Shown piece by piece: positions 25,677 to 36,900 of a stretch of DNA of 64,000 nt (its first letter is position 1; each line of letters begins with the position of its first letter). The stretch comes from an uncultured Clostridia bacterium (GTDB taxonomy: Bacteria; Bacillota; Clostridia; TANB77; CAG-508): positions 62,001 to 126,000 of the forward strand of contig CALXXE010000003.1 of NCBI GenBank assembly GCA_944392605.1, read 5' to 3'. The notes beneath the pieces were generated by a model. The model saw only the letters and a program-made list of their open reading frames with translations, did no database searches and was not told the origin of the DNA. The position numbers and the translations under genes were made by a program.

Positions 25677-26381
25677 ATGAGTAAAAAATATAGAAATATT
25701 TTAATAATGGTTATAACTATTTGGATTATTGGATTCATTGTAATAATGTCTTGTATATATTTAAAAAATAAAAATAATGATGATTTAAACGAGATTGATA
25801 AAAGCATTTTAATAGGAACAAATACTGATTATCAACCAGACAAAGAAAGTAACTTGTTGAACAATGAAGAAAATGTGTTAGAGGATAATATAATAGAAAA
25901 CACTCAAGAACAGAAAGAAATTACTGAAAAGGCTAATCAAACTAAAGTAGAACAAGAAGTTGTAAAAGAAACAAATCCAACAGAAATAAAAGAAGAATTA
26001 ACTAAACAAACAAATATTCCAAGTATTAATGAAAATAAAGAACAAGAAGTCATAAATGAAGAACAGGAAAGTGAAGAAAAAGAAGAAGTTGATAATTCAT
26101 CTCAAAATAACAATAATCAAATAGTAGAAGAAGTTAAGCCAGAACCTGAAAGATGTACTAATAGTACAAATCATGCTATAGAAGTGGGAAATTCAAATAA
26201 ATGGTTTAATACAAAAGAAGAAGCTATTGCAGATTATGACAGTAAAATAAAATATTGGGGAGAAAAATGGACTAATTTTGAAATAGATGATGACACATAT
26301 TATGATAATTGTCCATCAGGTTATGAAGTATATAGTTGTGCATATTGTGGAAAATGGACAATAAACTATTACTATCGTTAA
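25677..26381 (+). CDS. Membrane-anchored protein with acidic stalk and Cys-containing C-terminal domain
   Basis: 234 residues: one helix at 8-30 (ILIMVITIWIIGFIVIMSC), a long Glu/Asn/Lys-rich, low-complexity stalk (45-155), then a compact C-terminal domain with four cysteines (ERCTN, DNCPSG, YSCAYCGKW) that could bind zinc or form disulphides. Function is unknown. It precedes the adhesin and probably displays its domain outside the cell. Confidence 0.6.
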   Translation: MSKKYRNILIMVITIWIIGFIVIMSCIYLKNKNNDDLNEIDKSILIGTNTDYQPDKESNLLNNEENVLEDNIIENTQEQKEITEKANQTKVEQEVVKETNPTEIKEELTKQTNIPSINENKEQEVINEEQESEEKEEVDNSSQNNNNQIVEEVKPEPERCTNSTNHAIEVGNSNKWFNTKEEAIADYDSKIKYWGEKWTNFEIDDDTYYDNCPSGYEVYSCAYCGKWTINYYYR

Positions 26382-26397
26382 AAATAAGTTAAAAAAG

Positions 26398-26429
26398 AAA
26401 AAAGCAAGTTGAAGAAACTTGTTTTTTTT
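26398..26429 (+). terminator. Terminator before the adhesin
   Basis: AAGCAAGTT / AACTTGTTT stem with T-run; the adhesin's ribosome-binding site follows. Confidence 0.75.
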
Positions 26430-26450
26430 ATGGTTAAAAGGAGGAAAAAA

Positions 26451-29400
26451 TTGAAAGTAGAAAAAATAAAAGCTAAAAAGAAAATAATTGCAATAATATT
26501 ATTATTTCTAACAATGTTTAGCATTGTGCAACCTGTTTTTGCAGTTTCAGGAAGTGGAACATTTACAGGAGGGCAATATGATTCTGGAATAAAAACTACA
26601 GATAATAAATCATCTGTAGGTGTATTAATCAGAAGACTAATTAATTTAGATACTAATGAAAGAATGACAGTCTTTTGTGTAGAACATGGAGTTGATTTTG
26701 AAACTGGAGCAATAGAAGATGGAGGCTACTATACTCCTGTAACTCCAGAATTAAAAAAGGCTTGCAAAATTGCATACTTTGGATGGTATAGTAAATATGG
26801 AGATTATGTTGTAGATGGAGGTATTTTAGCAAGTGATATGTATTGGGTAAAATTAGATTATGTTTTTACCCAACAAATGATATGGGAATCATTAGGACAA
26901 AGTTCAGCAACATTTTTAGATTCATCAATACAAAGTCAATATAATGCTTTTAAAGATACTATAAATCAAAAAATATCTAATATGGAAATGAAACCTAGTT
27001 TCAGAACAGAAACTATTGAATTAAATGTAGGAGAAACAAAAATATTAACTGATACAAATGGTGTTTTAAAAGATTATAATAATCTTGATATAACTGTTGA
27101 CGGAATAAGATTTACACATACTAAAGGTGAAAATACAATGACGGTTACAGTTAGTGATACTTGTAGTGTTGAAAATTACAGAGTATCTGATGAAATGATG
27201 AAACAATGGGGAATGATAAAAGAAGAAACAATGGATTATGATACATCTATTTATTTTACTTTCCCTAATGGAGTGCAAAAACAAATTTACTCAATGAATT
27301 ATAACGATCCAGTAACTATGTCATTATCTTTAAAAATTAATTTATTAGGAAATTTAGAACTAAGCAAACTAAATACAAACGGTGACTTAGTTGATGGAGC
27401 AAAATTTAGAGTTACAGGACCAAATAATTTTAATAAATTAGTAACCGTAGAAAATGGAAAAATAACATTAGAAAAAATCAAAAGAGGCACATATACCATA
27501 AGAGAGGAGAGCGTTCCAGATGGCTATCTTATTAATGCAGAAACATACACAGTAGAAGTTAAACCAAATGAAACAGCAACACAAGCTATTGTAAATGACG
27601 AACCTACTGGAAAGATTACAATAATTAAAAAGGATAGTGAAACTGGCAGCGTTCCACAAGGAGATGCAACCTTTGTAGATGCAAAATATGAAGTATATGC
27701 AAATGAAGATATTTATAATGTCGCTAAAACAAAAAAATATTACAGTAAAGGAGATTTAGTAGCAACAAGAACAATGAGTGAGCAAGGAACTACGGAAGAT
27801 GTAGAAGAGTTGCCTCTAGGTAAATATCTAGTCAAAGAGGTAGTTAGTTCGGAGGGATACCTACTAGATACAAAAGAATATGAAGTTAATTTAGAATATG
27901 AAAATCAAAGTACACCTATTATTTCAGAAACAGTAACAAGCAATGAAGTAGTTAAGAAAATGCAAATTCATATTTTTAAATCAGGAATAGATGAACAATC
28001 AGGAGTAGTTGATGGTTTAGAAGGTGCAGAATTTACTATTAAATTAGCAAGTGATGTTGAAGAAGCATATAACAAAGGTTATAGTTATGCAGAGGTTTGG
28101 AATGGTGTAGACATCTATGGAAATAAAGTTGAAGTTGATGAAAAAAGAGTAGCAGAGGCTCAAAAAATAGCTCCAAGCTATGATGTACTAACAACAGACA
28201 GTGATGGAAATGCTTATAGTGCAGAAAGATTGCCTTATGGACGCTATGTAGGAAAAGAAACACAAACACCAAAAGATTTTGAAACAGCTGCAGATTTCTA
28301 CTTCACTATAGATAAAGATGAAAGTGAAGTAACGGAAGTGGCTCAAAAAGTAAAAGATATAATCATAAACAATGAACAATTAGAAACTTATGTGAAATTA
28401 GTAAAGAAAGACAAAGACACAGGAAAAATTGTAACATTAAACAATGCAACATTTCAAATAAAAGCGGCTGAAGATATATATGATAGAGGAAATGGTAAAA
28501 TCTTATATAAGAAAGGTGAAGTTATTAAGCAAAAAGTTGGAAGCACAGTATATGATAGCTTTACAACAAATGCAGACAATATTGTAGTTCCAGATAATAG
28601 TTATAATAATAGTGATGACGAACAAGGAACAGTAACAACACCACTTATGTTAGAAGTTGGAACTTATGAAATTTCTGAAATTTTAATACCAAAAGGGTTC
28701 TTACAATTAGAAGAATCTGTTGTATTTAAAATCGAGGGTATAAGAGATTATGACAAAGATGAACAAGGAGATTATATAAAAACAGTTGTAATAGAAAATC
28801 AGCAACCTACAGGAACTATTATAGTGGATAAAACAGTAGCTATTAGAGAAAATGTAGATATTTCATTAATAGATATATCTGATATGAGTGGCATTAAGTT
28901 TAAATTATCAGCAAAAGAAGATGTTACAAGCCCAATCGATGGTACTGTTATTTACAAAGCTGGTCAAGAAGTTGGAACTTATAACATTTCTAAGGAAGGA
29001 ATTTTAGAAATAAATGAGATTCCTATGGGAATTTATGAGTTACAAGAAGTACAGACACTTGACGGACTTGTGCTAAATAATAAGAAATATGAAGTAAAAT
29101 TTACTCAAAAAGATACTGTAACTAAAATATATGAAGAAAGTCTTGATATTGAAAATGATACAACTCTTGTAGAAATTTCAAAAATTGACATAACAGGTGA
29201 AAAAGAATTAGAAGGTGCAGAATTAACTGTAACAGATAAAGATAATAATGTAATAGACAAATGGGTATCAGCAAATGAAACTCATAGAATAGAAGGTCTA
29301 AAAGCAGGAGAAACTTATACTTTAAGAGAGGAATATGCTCCAGATGGCTATGTTCAAGCAAGTGAAATCCAATTCACAGTAGAAAATACAAATGAAATTC

Positions 29401-30395
29401 AAAAAGTAAAGATGATAGATAAGATAGTAGAAATCTTAAAAACAGATGTAGACGGAAATGCAATAGAAGGAGTTTCATTAGTATTAACTAATACTAGAAC
29501 AAAAAATATTGTAGATAAATGGACTACAACAAAAGAGCCTCATAGAGTTTCTGGTTTAATTGAAGGAGAAACTTACATTTTACACGAAGAACAAGCTATT
29601 GGCGATTATGTAAAAGCACAAGATATTGAATTTACAGTTACAGAAGATAAAGAAACTCAAACAATAACAATGGTAGACAAAACGGTAGAAGTTACAAAAA
29701 CTGATTTTGTAACAGGAGAAGAAATAGAGGGAGCAGAATTAAAGGTTGTAGATGAAAACGGTAATACTGTAGATAGATGGACATCTACAAAAACACCTCA
29801 TAAAGTAAAAGGATTAGAAGAAGGAAAAACTTATAAATTAGTTGAAACCCTTGCTCCTTATGGTTATGAATTGGCAACCGAAATAGAGTTTACAGTAACA
29901 TCAGATAAAGAGATTCAAAAAATAGAAATGAAAGATATGCCAATTCTTCAAACGGTTCAATTAGTTAAAAAAGATAGTAACACTAATGAGATAATAAAAG
30001 ATAAATTTACTTTTGGACTTTATGAAGATCAAGAATGTACTAAATTAATCAAAACAGTAGAATCTGATAAAGATTTAGGTACGGTAACATTTTCAGACTT
30101 GAGATTTGGCACATATTTCATAAAAGAGGAAAGTAGTCCAAAGGGATATGTATTATCAGATAAAATAATTAAACTTGAAATAAATGATGAAGGAATATTT
30201 ATTGATGGAGGAAAAATAGAAGGAGAAAATGATATATATACTTTTGATTTCTATAATACACCAGTAGATACTCCTAAAACAGGTGACAATAGTAATTTAA
30301 CATTATGGGCAAGTTTATTAGGACTATCACTTATTTCATTAACAAGTGTAGGAATATACAAATATAATAAAAACAAAAAAGTAAATAAAAAATAA
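26451..30395 (+). CDS. Thioester- and CnaB-domain surface adhesin with sortase signal
   Basis: 1314 residues from TTG 26451 behind AAAGGAGG; longer in-frame starts lie inside the preceding terminator. A signal peptide (residues 1-32) is followed by a thioester domain: the Cys in TVFCVEHG (about residue 76) and the Gln in FTQQMIWESLG (about 141) are placed to form the internal bond that captures host surfaces covalently. At least eight CnaB-like repeats follow, each with a K near the start and an E in YTLREE/YEISE-type motifs for isopeptide bonds. The last ones (about 900-1180) form tandem copies sharing LEGAELTV, THRIEGL and GETYTL. It ends PKTGD, a hydrophobic helix and a basic tail. Tn1549-type ICEs often carry such adhesins. 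Confidence 0.88.
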   Translation: MKVEKIKAKKKIIAIILLFLTMFSIVQPVFAVSGSGTFTGGQYDSGIKTTDNKSSVGVLIRRLINLDTNERMTVFCVEHGVDFETGAIEDGGYYTPVTPELKKACKIAYFGWYSKYGDYVVDGGILASDMYWVKLDYVFTQQMIWESLGQSSATFLDSSIQSQYNAFKDTINQKISNMEMKPSFRTETIELNVGETKILTDTNGVLKDYNNLDITVDGIRFTHTKGENTMTVTVSDTCSVENYRVSDEMMKQWGMIKEETMDYDTSIYFTFPNGVQKQIYSMNYNDPVTMSLSLKINLLGNLELSKLNTNGDLVDGAKFRVTGPNNFNKLVTVENGKITLEKIKRGTYTIREESVPDGYLINAETYTVEVKPNETATQAIVNDEPTGKITIIKKDSETGSVPQGDATFVDAKYEVYANEDIYNVAKTKKYYSKGDLVATRTMSEQGTTEDVEELPLGKYLVKEVVSSEGYLLDTKEYEVNLEYENQSTPIISETVTSNEVVKKMQIHIFKSGIDEQSGVVDGLEGAEFTIKLASDVEEAYNKGYSYAEVWNGVDIYGNKVEVDEKRVAEAQKIAPSYDVLTTDSDGNAYSAERLPYGRYVGKETQTPKDFETAADFYFTIDKDESEVTEVAQKVKDIIINNEQLETYVKLVKKDKDTGKIVTLNNATFQIKAAEDIYDRGNGKILYKKGEVIKQKVGSTVYDSFTTNADNIVVPDNSYNNSDDEQGTVTTPLMLEVGTYEISEILIPKGFLQLEESVVFKIEGIRDYDKDEQGDYIKTVVIENQQPTGTIIVDKTVAIRENVDISLIDISDMSGIKFKLSAKEDVTSPIDGTVIYKAGQEVGTYNISKEGILEINEIPMGIYELQEVQTLDGLVLNNKKYEVKFTQKDTVTKIYEESLDIENDTTLVEISKIDITGEKELEGAELTVTDKDNNVIDKWVSANETHRIEGLKAGETYTLREEYAPDGYVQASEIQFTVENTNEIQKVKMIDKIVEILKTDVDGNAIEGVSLVLTNTRTKNIVDKWTTTKEPHRVSGLIEGETYILHEEQAIGDYVKAQDIEFTVTEDKETQTITMVDKTVEVTKTDFVTGEEIEGAELKVVDENGNTVDRWTSTKTPHKVKGLEEGKTYKLVETLAPYGYELATEIEFTVTSDKEIQKIEMKDMPILQTVQLVKKDSNTNEIIKDKFTFGLYEDQECTKLIKTVESDKDLGTVTFSDLRFGTYFIKEESSPKGYVLSDKIIKLEINDEGIFIDGGKIEGENDIYTFDFYNTPVDTPKTGDNSNLTLWASLLGLSLISLTSVGIYKYNKNKKVNKK

Positions 30396-30401
30396 AAATA
30401 G

Positions 30402-30428
30402 TAAGGTGGCTTTTAATAGCCACCTTAA
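30402..30428 (+). terminator. Hairpin after the adhesin gene
   Basis: TAAGGTGGC / GCCACCTTA perfect stem. Only an A-rich and short T-run follows, so it may attenuate rather than terminate. Confidence 0.65.
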
Positions 30429-30444
30429 AAATTTAGGAGGTAAA

Positions 30445-30660
30445 ATGTCGCAATATACTTTAACACAAAGTGTAAAAACACTAGAAAAATTATTTACAAA
30501 TAATATAGATACAGAGCAAAAGATAAAAAGTATAAAATGGGAAGATTTAAAACAATTTAGTCCTTTAGAAAAAAGTTTTATTATGGATTTAAAGGAAGCA
30601 GTAATTAAAAGAAAAATTATAGAATTTTTATCAGGAAAAGAAAATAAGGAAGGGAGATAA
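30445..30660 (+). CDS. Small ICE hypothetical protein
   Basis: 71 residues from ATG 30445, seven bases after TAGGAGG. Helical and charged, with no recognised motif. It lies four bases before the next gene. Confidence 0.6.
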   Translation: MSQYTLTQSVKTLEKLFTNNIDTEQKIKSIKWEDLKQFSPLEKSFIMDLKEAVIKRKIIEFLSGKENKEGR

Positions 30661-30663
30661 TAT

Positions 30664-30975
30664 ATGATTGAACATTATAAAAAACCATCTGTAAAATTTG
30701 TAGTAAATAAAGGGAATTTTAATAAATTAATGTCAATATTAAATTTTCAGGAAGGAAATCTTGTATCAGAAGAATGGAAAGAAAAAGCAAAAGAATTAAA
30801 GGAATTATTATTAAAATATTCTATACCACAAAAAGATGAAGATGAAGAAATTGCAATAATTGACATAGCTTTATTTCAAAACGAGGCATCAGAATTAATT
30901 GTATTATTACTTTCTGCCTTTGATGTATTATTACAAGAAGATGAGGACTATACCAAAAAACTAAAAAGACAATAA
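30664..30975 (+). CDS. ICE hypothetical protein
   Basis: 103 residues; helical with an acidic C-terminal half (KDEDEEIAIIDIALF, LLQEDEDYT). Same operon as the giant methylase-helicase, 17 bases upstream of it. No family recognised. Confidence 0.6.
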   Translation: MIEHYKKPSVKFVVNKGNFNKLMSILNFQEGNLVSEEWKEKAKELKELLLKYSIPQKDEDEEIAIIDIALFQNEASELIVLLLSAFDVLLQEDEDYTKKLKRQ

Positions 30976-30992
30976 TATAGAGGAGGTTTGAA

Positions 30993-33900
30993 TTGGGAAA
31001 AATAAAAGAAACAAGAGAACTCTATAAAGAAGTAATAAAAGAAATATCAAAAAATGAGGAAAATTGGCAAAGTTTTTTAGATAGTAGTTCATGGAATTTT
31101 AAATATGATTTTGATGATCAGATTTTAATTTATGCTCAAAGACCTGATGCAAAAGCTTGTGCAACAATGGAAGAATGGAATAGAAAACTTAAGAGATGGA
31201 TAAATAGTGGTGCAAAACCAATATACATTTTTGATAAAGATCCATATAGTAATTATCCATTTAAATTAGTATTTGATTTATCAGATACTCATAATTATAA
31301 TAATACTAAATATAAATTATGGTCAATAAAAAAAGAATATGAGAAAGATGTAATCGAAAATTTAGAAGCTAGTTTTGGAGAAATAGAATCAAAAGAATCA
31401 CTAGAAAAAGCCATAACTTTGGCAAGTTATAATATGGTAATAGATAATATAGATGATTATTTAACCTCTATTTTAAATAATAAAACAAACTCTATACTTA
31501 AAGATATGTCTAATGAAGATATAAAAAATATTCTAATAGTAACAGTTTGGTCAAGTGTATGTTATATGATGATGACAAGATGTGGAATAAATGCAAGAGA
31601 AAAAATACAATCACAAGAATTTTCATATATAAAATATTTTAATAACCAAGAAGTTTTAACAATTTTAGGAGCAAGTGTTAGTGATATAGCCGAAATGGGA
31701 TTAAGAGAAATTGCGAAGACAGTTACAATTTTACAAAAAAATGAAAATTTTAGAAATCATACACTTGAAAAAATTGATAAAGAATTATATCCTATAAGTA
31801 ATAAATTGTTAAAAGGAGGAAATGAAAATGAAAGAGAAAATAGAATACACGAAACAGGGAGAATATTATATGCCAAATCTAGCAATGAAGAAAGAGAAGA
31901 TACCAGCAGGGAAGTATTCACTAATGAGATACAACTATCTGAAGAATCACAAGAACCACGAACTAACAATTCTAGTAATGAATCAGAAATTGATACAGCA
32001 TCTAACAGAAGTGCAAGAACAAGCCAAACAGAGAGTACAAATATTAGTGGAACAAATGGCGAAGAAAGATGGAGTAACAGAAGAAATGAAGATAAAAGAC
32101 CAAATGAAATGGGTGGGATTGATGAACAACTACAAAACAACAGCAGAGGAAATAGTAGCGAACGAACTGATTTACATTTAGAAGAAGATATTTCTAAACG
32201 AAAAACATTAACAAAAGAAGAAATGAAAAGTAACAAAGATTTTTTAAAGGATAAATATACAAGTACATTATTAAGTAATGTTCAGAACTTAAGGGTAACA
32301 AGAGATGAAATAAAAAAGTTTTATGAATTGCATCCAGATATAAAAGAAAGAACAGATTATATAAAAAAAGTATTTGACAATGCATACACAGAAATTGTAG
32401 TTAATAATACTAGATTGGGATATAAAACTTATGAAAATGTTCTACATTTATGGAAAGACAATTATTTGAATAGAACAGAAGAAGTTTATTATGATTGGAC
32501 AATTATTGCAGAATATATTGAAGGTCTTATAATGGTAAACGAATTTAATGATTTGTATAAACCAGTACAAAATCTCTCAGAACAAATGCAAATATTACAA
32601 GTAGAAGCAGAAAATGCTCCTACTTTTTCTTTTTCTCAAGAAATAATTGATTATGCTATTCAATTAGGTGGAAATACTCAAGACAGTAAAATGAGAATAT
32701 ACAATCAATTCGAGAAAAGTCTTTCAAGTGAAGAAAATATTAGATTTTTAAAGAATGAGTATGGATGGGGAGGTTGTAGCTCTATTCATATTGGAACACA
32801 AATAGGAATTAATTATAATAGTAATGGTATAAAATTAAATAGAGGTTATGGAGAGAATATACCAGAAATTATATTAAGTTGGAATAGAGTAGAAAAAAGA
32901 ATAAGTGAACTTATAAAATTAGATAGATACTTAAATTCTAAAGAAAAAGAAAACTATTATGATTGGCTAAAAAAAGAAGAACAAAAAAGAGAACTATCTG
33001 AAAGTAAAGAAAGATTATCTAATATACAAAATAGAACTCAAGAAGATGAATTGGCTGAAAAAATATACTTATATGTTAAACCTCATGAACTATATAATTA
33101 TCCTGATGATACTGGTGCAATAAATACAGATGCAGAAAATATTGAAATAATAAAGGCAGATATAAATGACACAAGAAATATAAAGGATTATATAGATGCT
33201 TTAAAAAAGATAAATGAGAACATGGAAAATACTAATCAAGAAAAGAAAGAAATTGAAAAATTAATTAACACTCTTGAAAAAAGAAATCCAAATTATGAAT
33301 ATCATTTAGGAGATACTATATATATAGGTGCTGACCAATATGAGATTGCAGGAATAACAAACAACATAGTAACCTTATATGATCCTAAATTCCCATTATT
33401 TAATAAACAAATGGATTTTAAAGAATTTGAAAGAAAAGTTAGAGAAAATTATGCGAATGATTATTTAAAGGTAGAAGATAAAGATGAGATTAGTATAAAT
33501 CCAAAAGAAAAAGAATTAGAAGAAAAATTATATGAATTTTTAAACAATTATGATATATTCGATATTGATGAAGTATCAATCGAGCAAATAAAAAAAGATT
33601 TAAAAGATTTAAAATCTACACAAGAAACAATTATATATTTAAAAGATATACAAAAACAAGAGAATGAAGAAAGTGAATTTTCAAATGAATTAAGAAACAT
33701 TATAAGAGAACTAGAAAAACATTATGAAAAATTAGATAAAACACAGACTAAAAAAGAAAATGACTTGAAATTACAAGAAGAGGTAGTACCTAATTTTACA
33801 AGGAAAAAAAGTAAAATACAGGATTTTATACTACATCCAGAAATAGCAACAAGTAACAGAATAAATTATAAAATTAAAGATAATGATTTAGGAATAGGAA

Positions 33901-36900
33901 CTCCTAGAGAAAAATTTGAAAGAAATATATCTGCTATTAAAGTATTAAAAAGGTGTGAACAAGAAAATAGATATGCAACACCAGAAGAACAAGAAATATT
34001 GTCTAAATATATTGGATGGGGTGGATTATCACAAGTTTTTGACGAAAAAAACAGTAATTGGTCGAAAGAATATGCAATATTAAAAGAGTTATTAAACGAA
34101 GAAGAATATCAAGCGGCAAGAAGTTCTACTCTTACAGCATTTTATACACCACCGATTGTAATAAATGCAATGTATGATATATTGCAAAATATGGGATTAA
34201 AAGACGCGAATATATTAGAACCTTCTTGTCGGTGTTGGAAACTTTTTAGGAATGTTACCTAAAGAACTTGAAAATTGTAAGATATATGGAGTTGAAATTG
34301 ATTCGATATCAGGAAGAATTGCTCAACAATTATACCAAAAATCAACAATAGCAGTAAATGGATATGAAAAAGTTGATTTACCAGATAGCTTTTTTGATGT
34401 AGCTATAGGTAATGTACCCTTTGGAGATTTTAAATTAAATGACAAAAAATATGATAAAAATAAATTTTTGATACATGATTACTTTTTTGCAAAAACAATA
34501 GATAAAATAAGACCAGGAGGAATAATTGCATTTATAACATCAAAAGGTACAATGGATAAAAAAAATTCAGATGTAAGAAAATACATTGCTCAAAGAGCAG
34601 ACTTAATAGGAGCAATAAGATTACCTAATAATACTTTTTCTAAAAATGCAGGTACAGAAGTAACTTCAGATATTATTTTTCTAAAAAAAAGAGAAAATAT
34701 GACGGATATTATGCCAGATTGGGTTTATACAGATAATGACAAAAACGGTATTCTAATGAATAAATATTTTGTAGATAATCCAGATATGATACTTGGACAA
34801 ATGACTATGGTATCAACACAATTTGGTATGGATTCAACTTGTAAACCTTATAATGAAATAGAATTAAAAACATTATTAGATGAAGCAAAAGACAAAATAA
34901 ATGGAGAATTGATAGATTATTCAGTTGGAGATATAGAGGAAAAAGAAGAAAATACACTTCCAGCAGATCCAAATGTTAAAAATTTTTCATATACATTAGT
35001 TAATGGAAAAGTATATTTTAGAGAAAATAGTATTATGGTCGAGCAAGATTTACCTATTACAACAATAAATAGAATAAAAGGAATGATTGAACTTCGTGAT
35101 TGTGTAAAGGAATTAATAGATTTACAAACAGATGATTATCCAGATGAAAACATTAAAACTGCACAGAAAAAATTGAATAGAATTTATGATAATTTTGTGA
35201 AAAAATATGGAATTATAAATAGTAGAGGAAATCGATTAGCTTTTGAAGATGATAGCAGTTATTATTTATTATGTTCTTTAGAAGTAATCGATGGTGAGGG
35301 AAGATTTGTAAGAAAAGCAGATATGTTTAGTAAGAGGACTATTAAGGCATATAAAGAAATAACAAATGTTAATACAGCAAATGAAGCATTAATTGTTTCT
35401 CTTTCAGAAAAAGCATCTGTAGATTTAGAATATATGTCTAAACTTACAAACAAAACCAAAGAAGAATTAATAAATGAGCTAGAAGGAGTTATTTTTAAAG
35501 TTCCAATGGAAGATAACAAATATGTTACAGCAGATGAATATTTATCAGGAAATGTAAGAGAAAAATTAAAAATAGCAGAGGCATTAGTAGAAACTCAACA
35601 AGAATTTAAAACTAATGTAGAAGCATTAAAACAGGTTGTACCAAAAGATTTATCAGCAAGTGAAATAGGAATAAAACTTGGTGCAACATGGATTCCAACA
35701 GAAATAATTGAAAAATTTATTTATGAATTATTAGATACACCAAATCATGCTCAGTGGAACATTAAAGTTAAATTTAGTAAATATAATTCAGAATGGTATA
35801 TAAAGAGTAAAAATTATGATTATTCTAATGTAAAGGCATATAAAACTTATGGAACAGGAAGAATAAATGCTTATGAAATAATAGAAAAAACATTAAATTT
35901 AAAAGATGTTAAAATATTTGATACTGTAATAAACAGTAATGGAGAAAAGGAAAGAGTATTTAATGCAAGGGAAACAGCTATTGCTCAATCTAAACAAGAA
36001 CAAATTAAACAAGCTTTTGAGAATTGGATATTTAGTGAACCAGAAAGAAGAGAAAAATTAGTAAGATTATATAACGATAAATTTAATAGTATTCGTCCTC
36101 GAGAATATAATGGAGAACATTTAAATTTTTCAGGAATGAATCCAGAGATACAATTAAGAAAACATCAAAAAAATGCTATTGCACATATTCTATATGGTAG
36201 AAATACTTTGCTAGCACATGAGGTACGGTGCGGGAAAAACATTTGAAATGGTAGCAGGTGCAATGGAAAGTAAAAGATTAGGACTTTGCAATAAATCTTT
36301 ATTCGTTGTTCCAAATCATATTATAGAACAATTTGCTTCTGAATTTTTACAATTATATCCAAGTGCCAATATTTTAGTTGCAACTAAAAAAGATTTTGCT
36401 ACAGCAAATAGAAAGAAATTTTGCAGTAGAATTGCAACTGGAGATTTTGATGCAGTTATTATAGGACATAGCCAGTTTGAAAAAATACCTATGTCAATAG
36501 AAAGACAAGAAGAATTAATAAAAAATCAAATTGCTGATATACTGAATGCAATAGATGAAGCTAAAAGAAGCAAAGCAGAGAATTTTACAATAAAACAAAT
36601 GGAAAAAACAAGGAAGATACTCGAAAATAAACTTGAAAAACTAAATTCACAAGAAAGAAAAGATAATGTTATAAATTTTGAACAACTAGGAATAGATAAA
36701 TTATTCGTAGATGAAGCACATAATTATAAAAATCTTTTTCTATATACTAAAATGCATAATGTAGGAGGTATTGCGCAGACTGATGCACAAAAAAGTAGTG
36801 ATTTATATATGAAATGTCAATACCTTGATGAGATTACAGACGGAAAAGGTATAGTATTTGCAACGGGTACACCAGTATCAAACTCTATGGTTGAATTATA

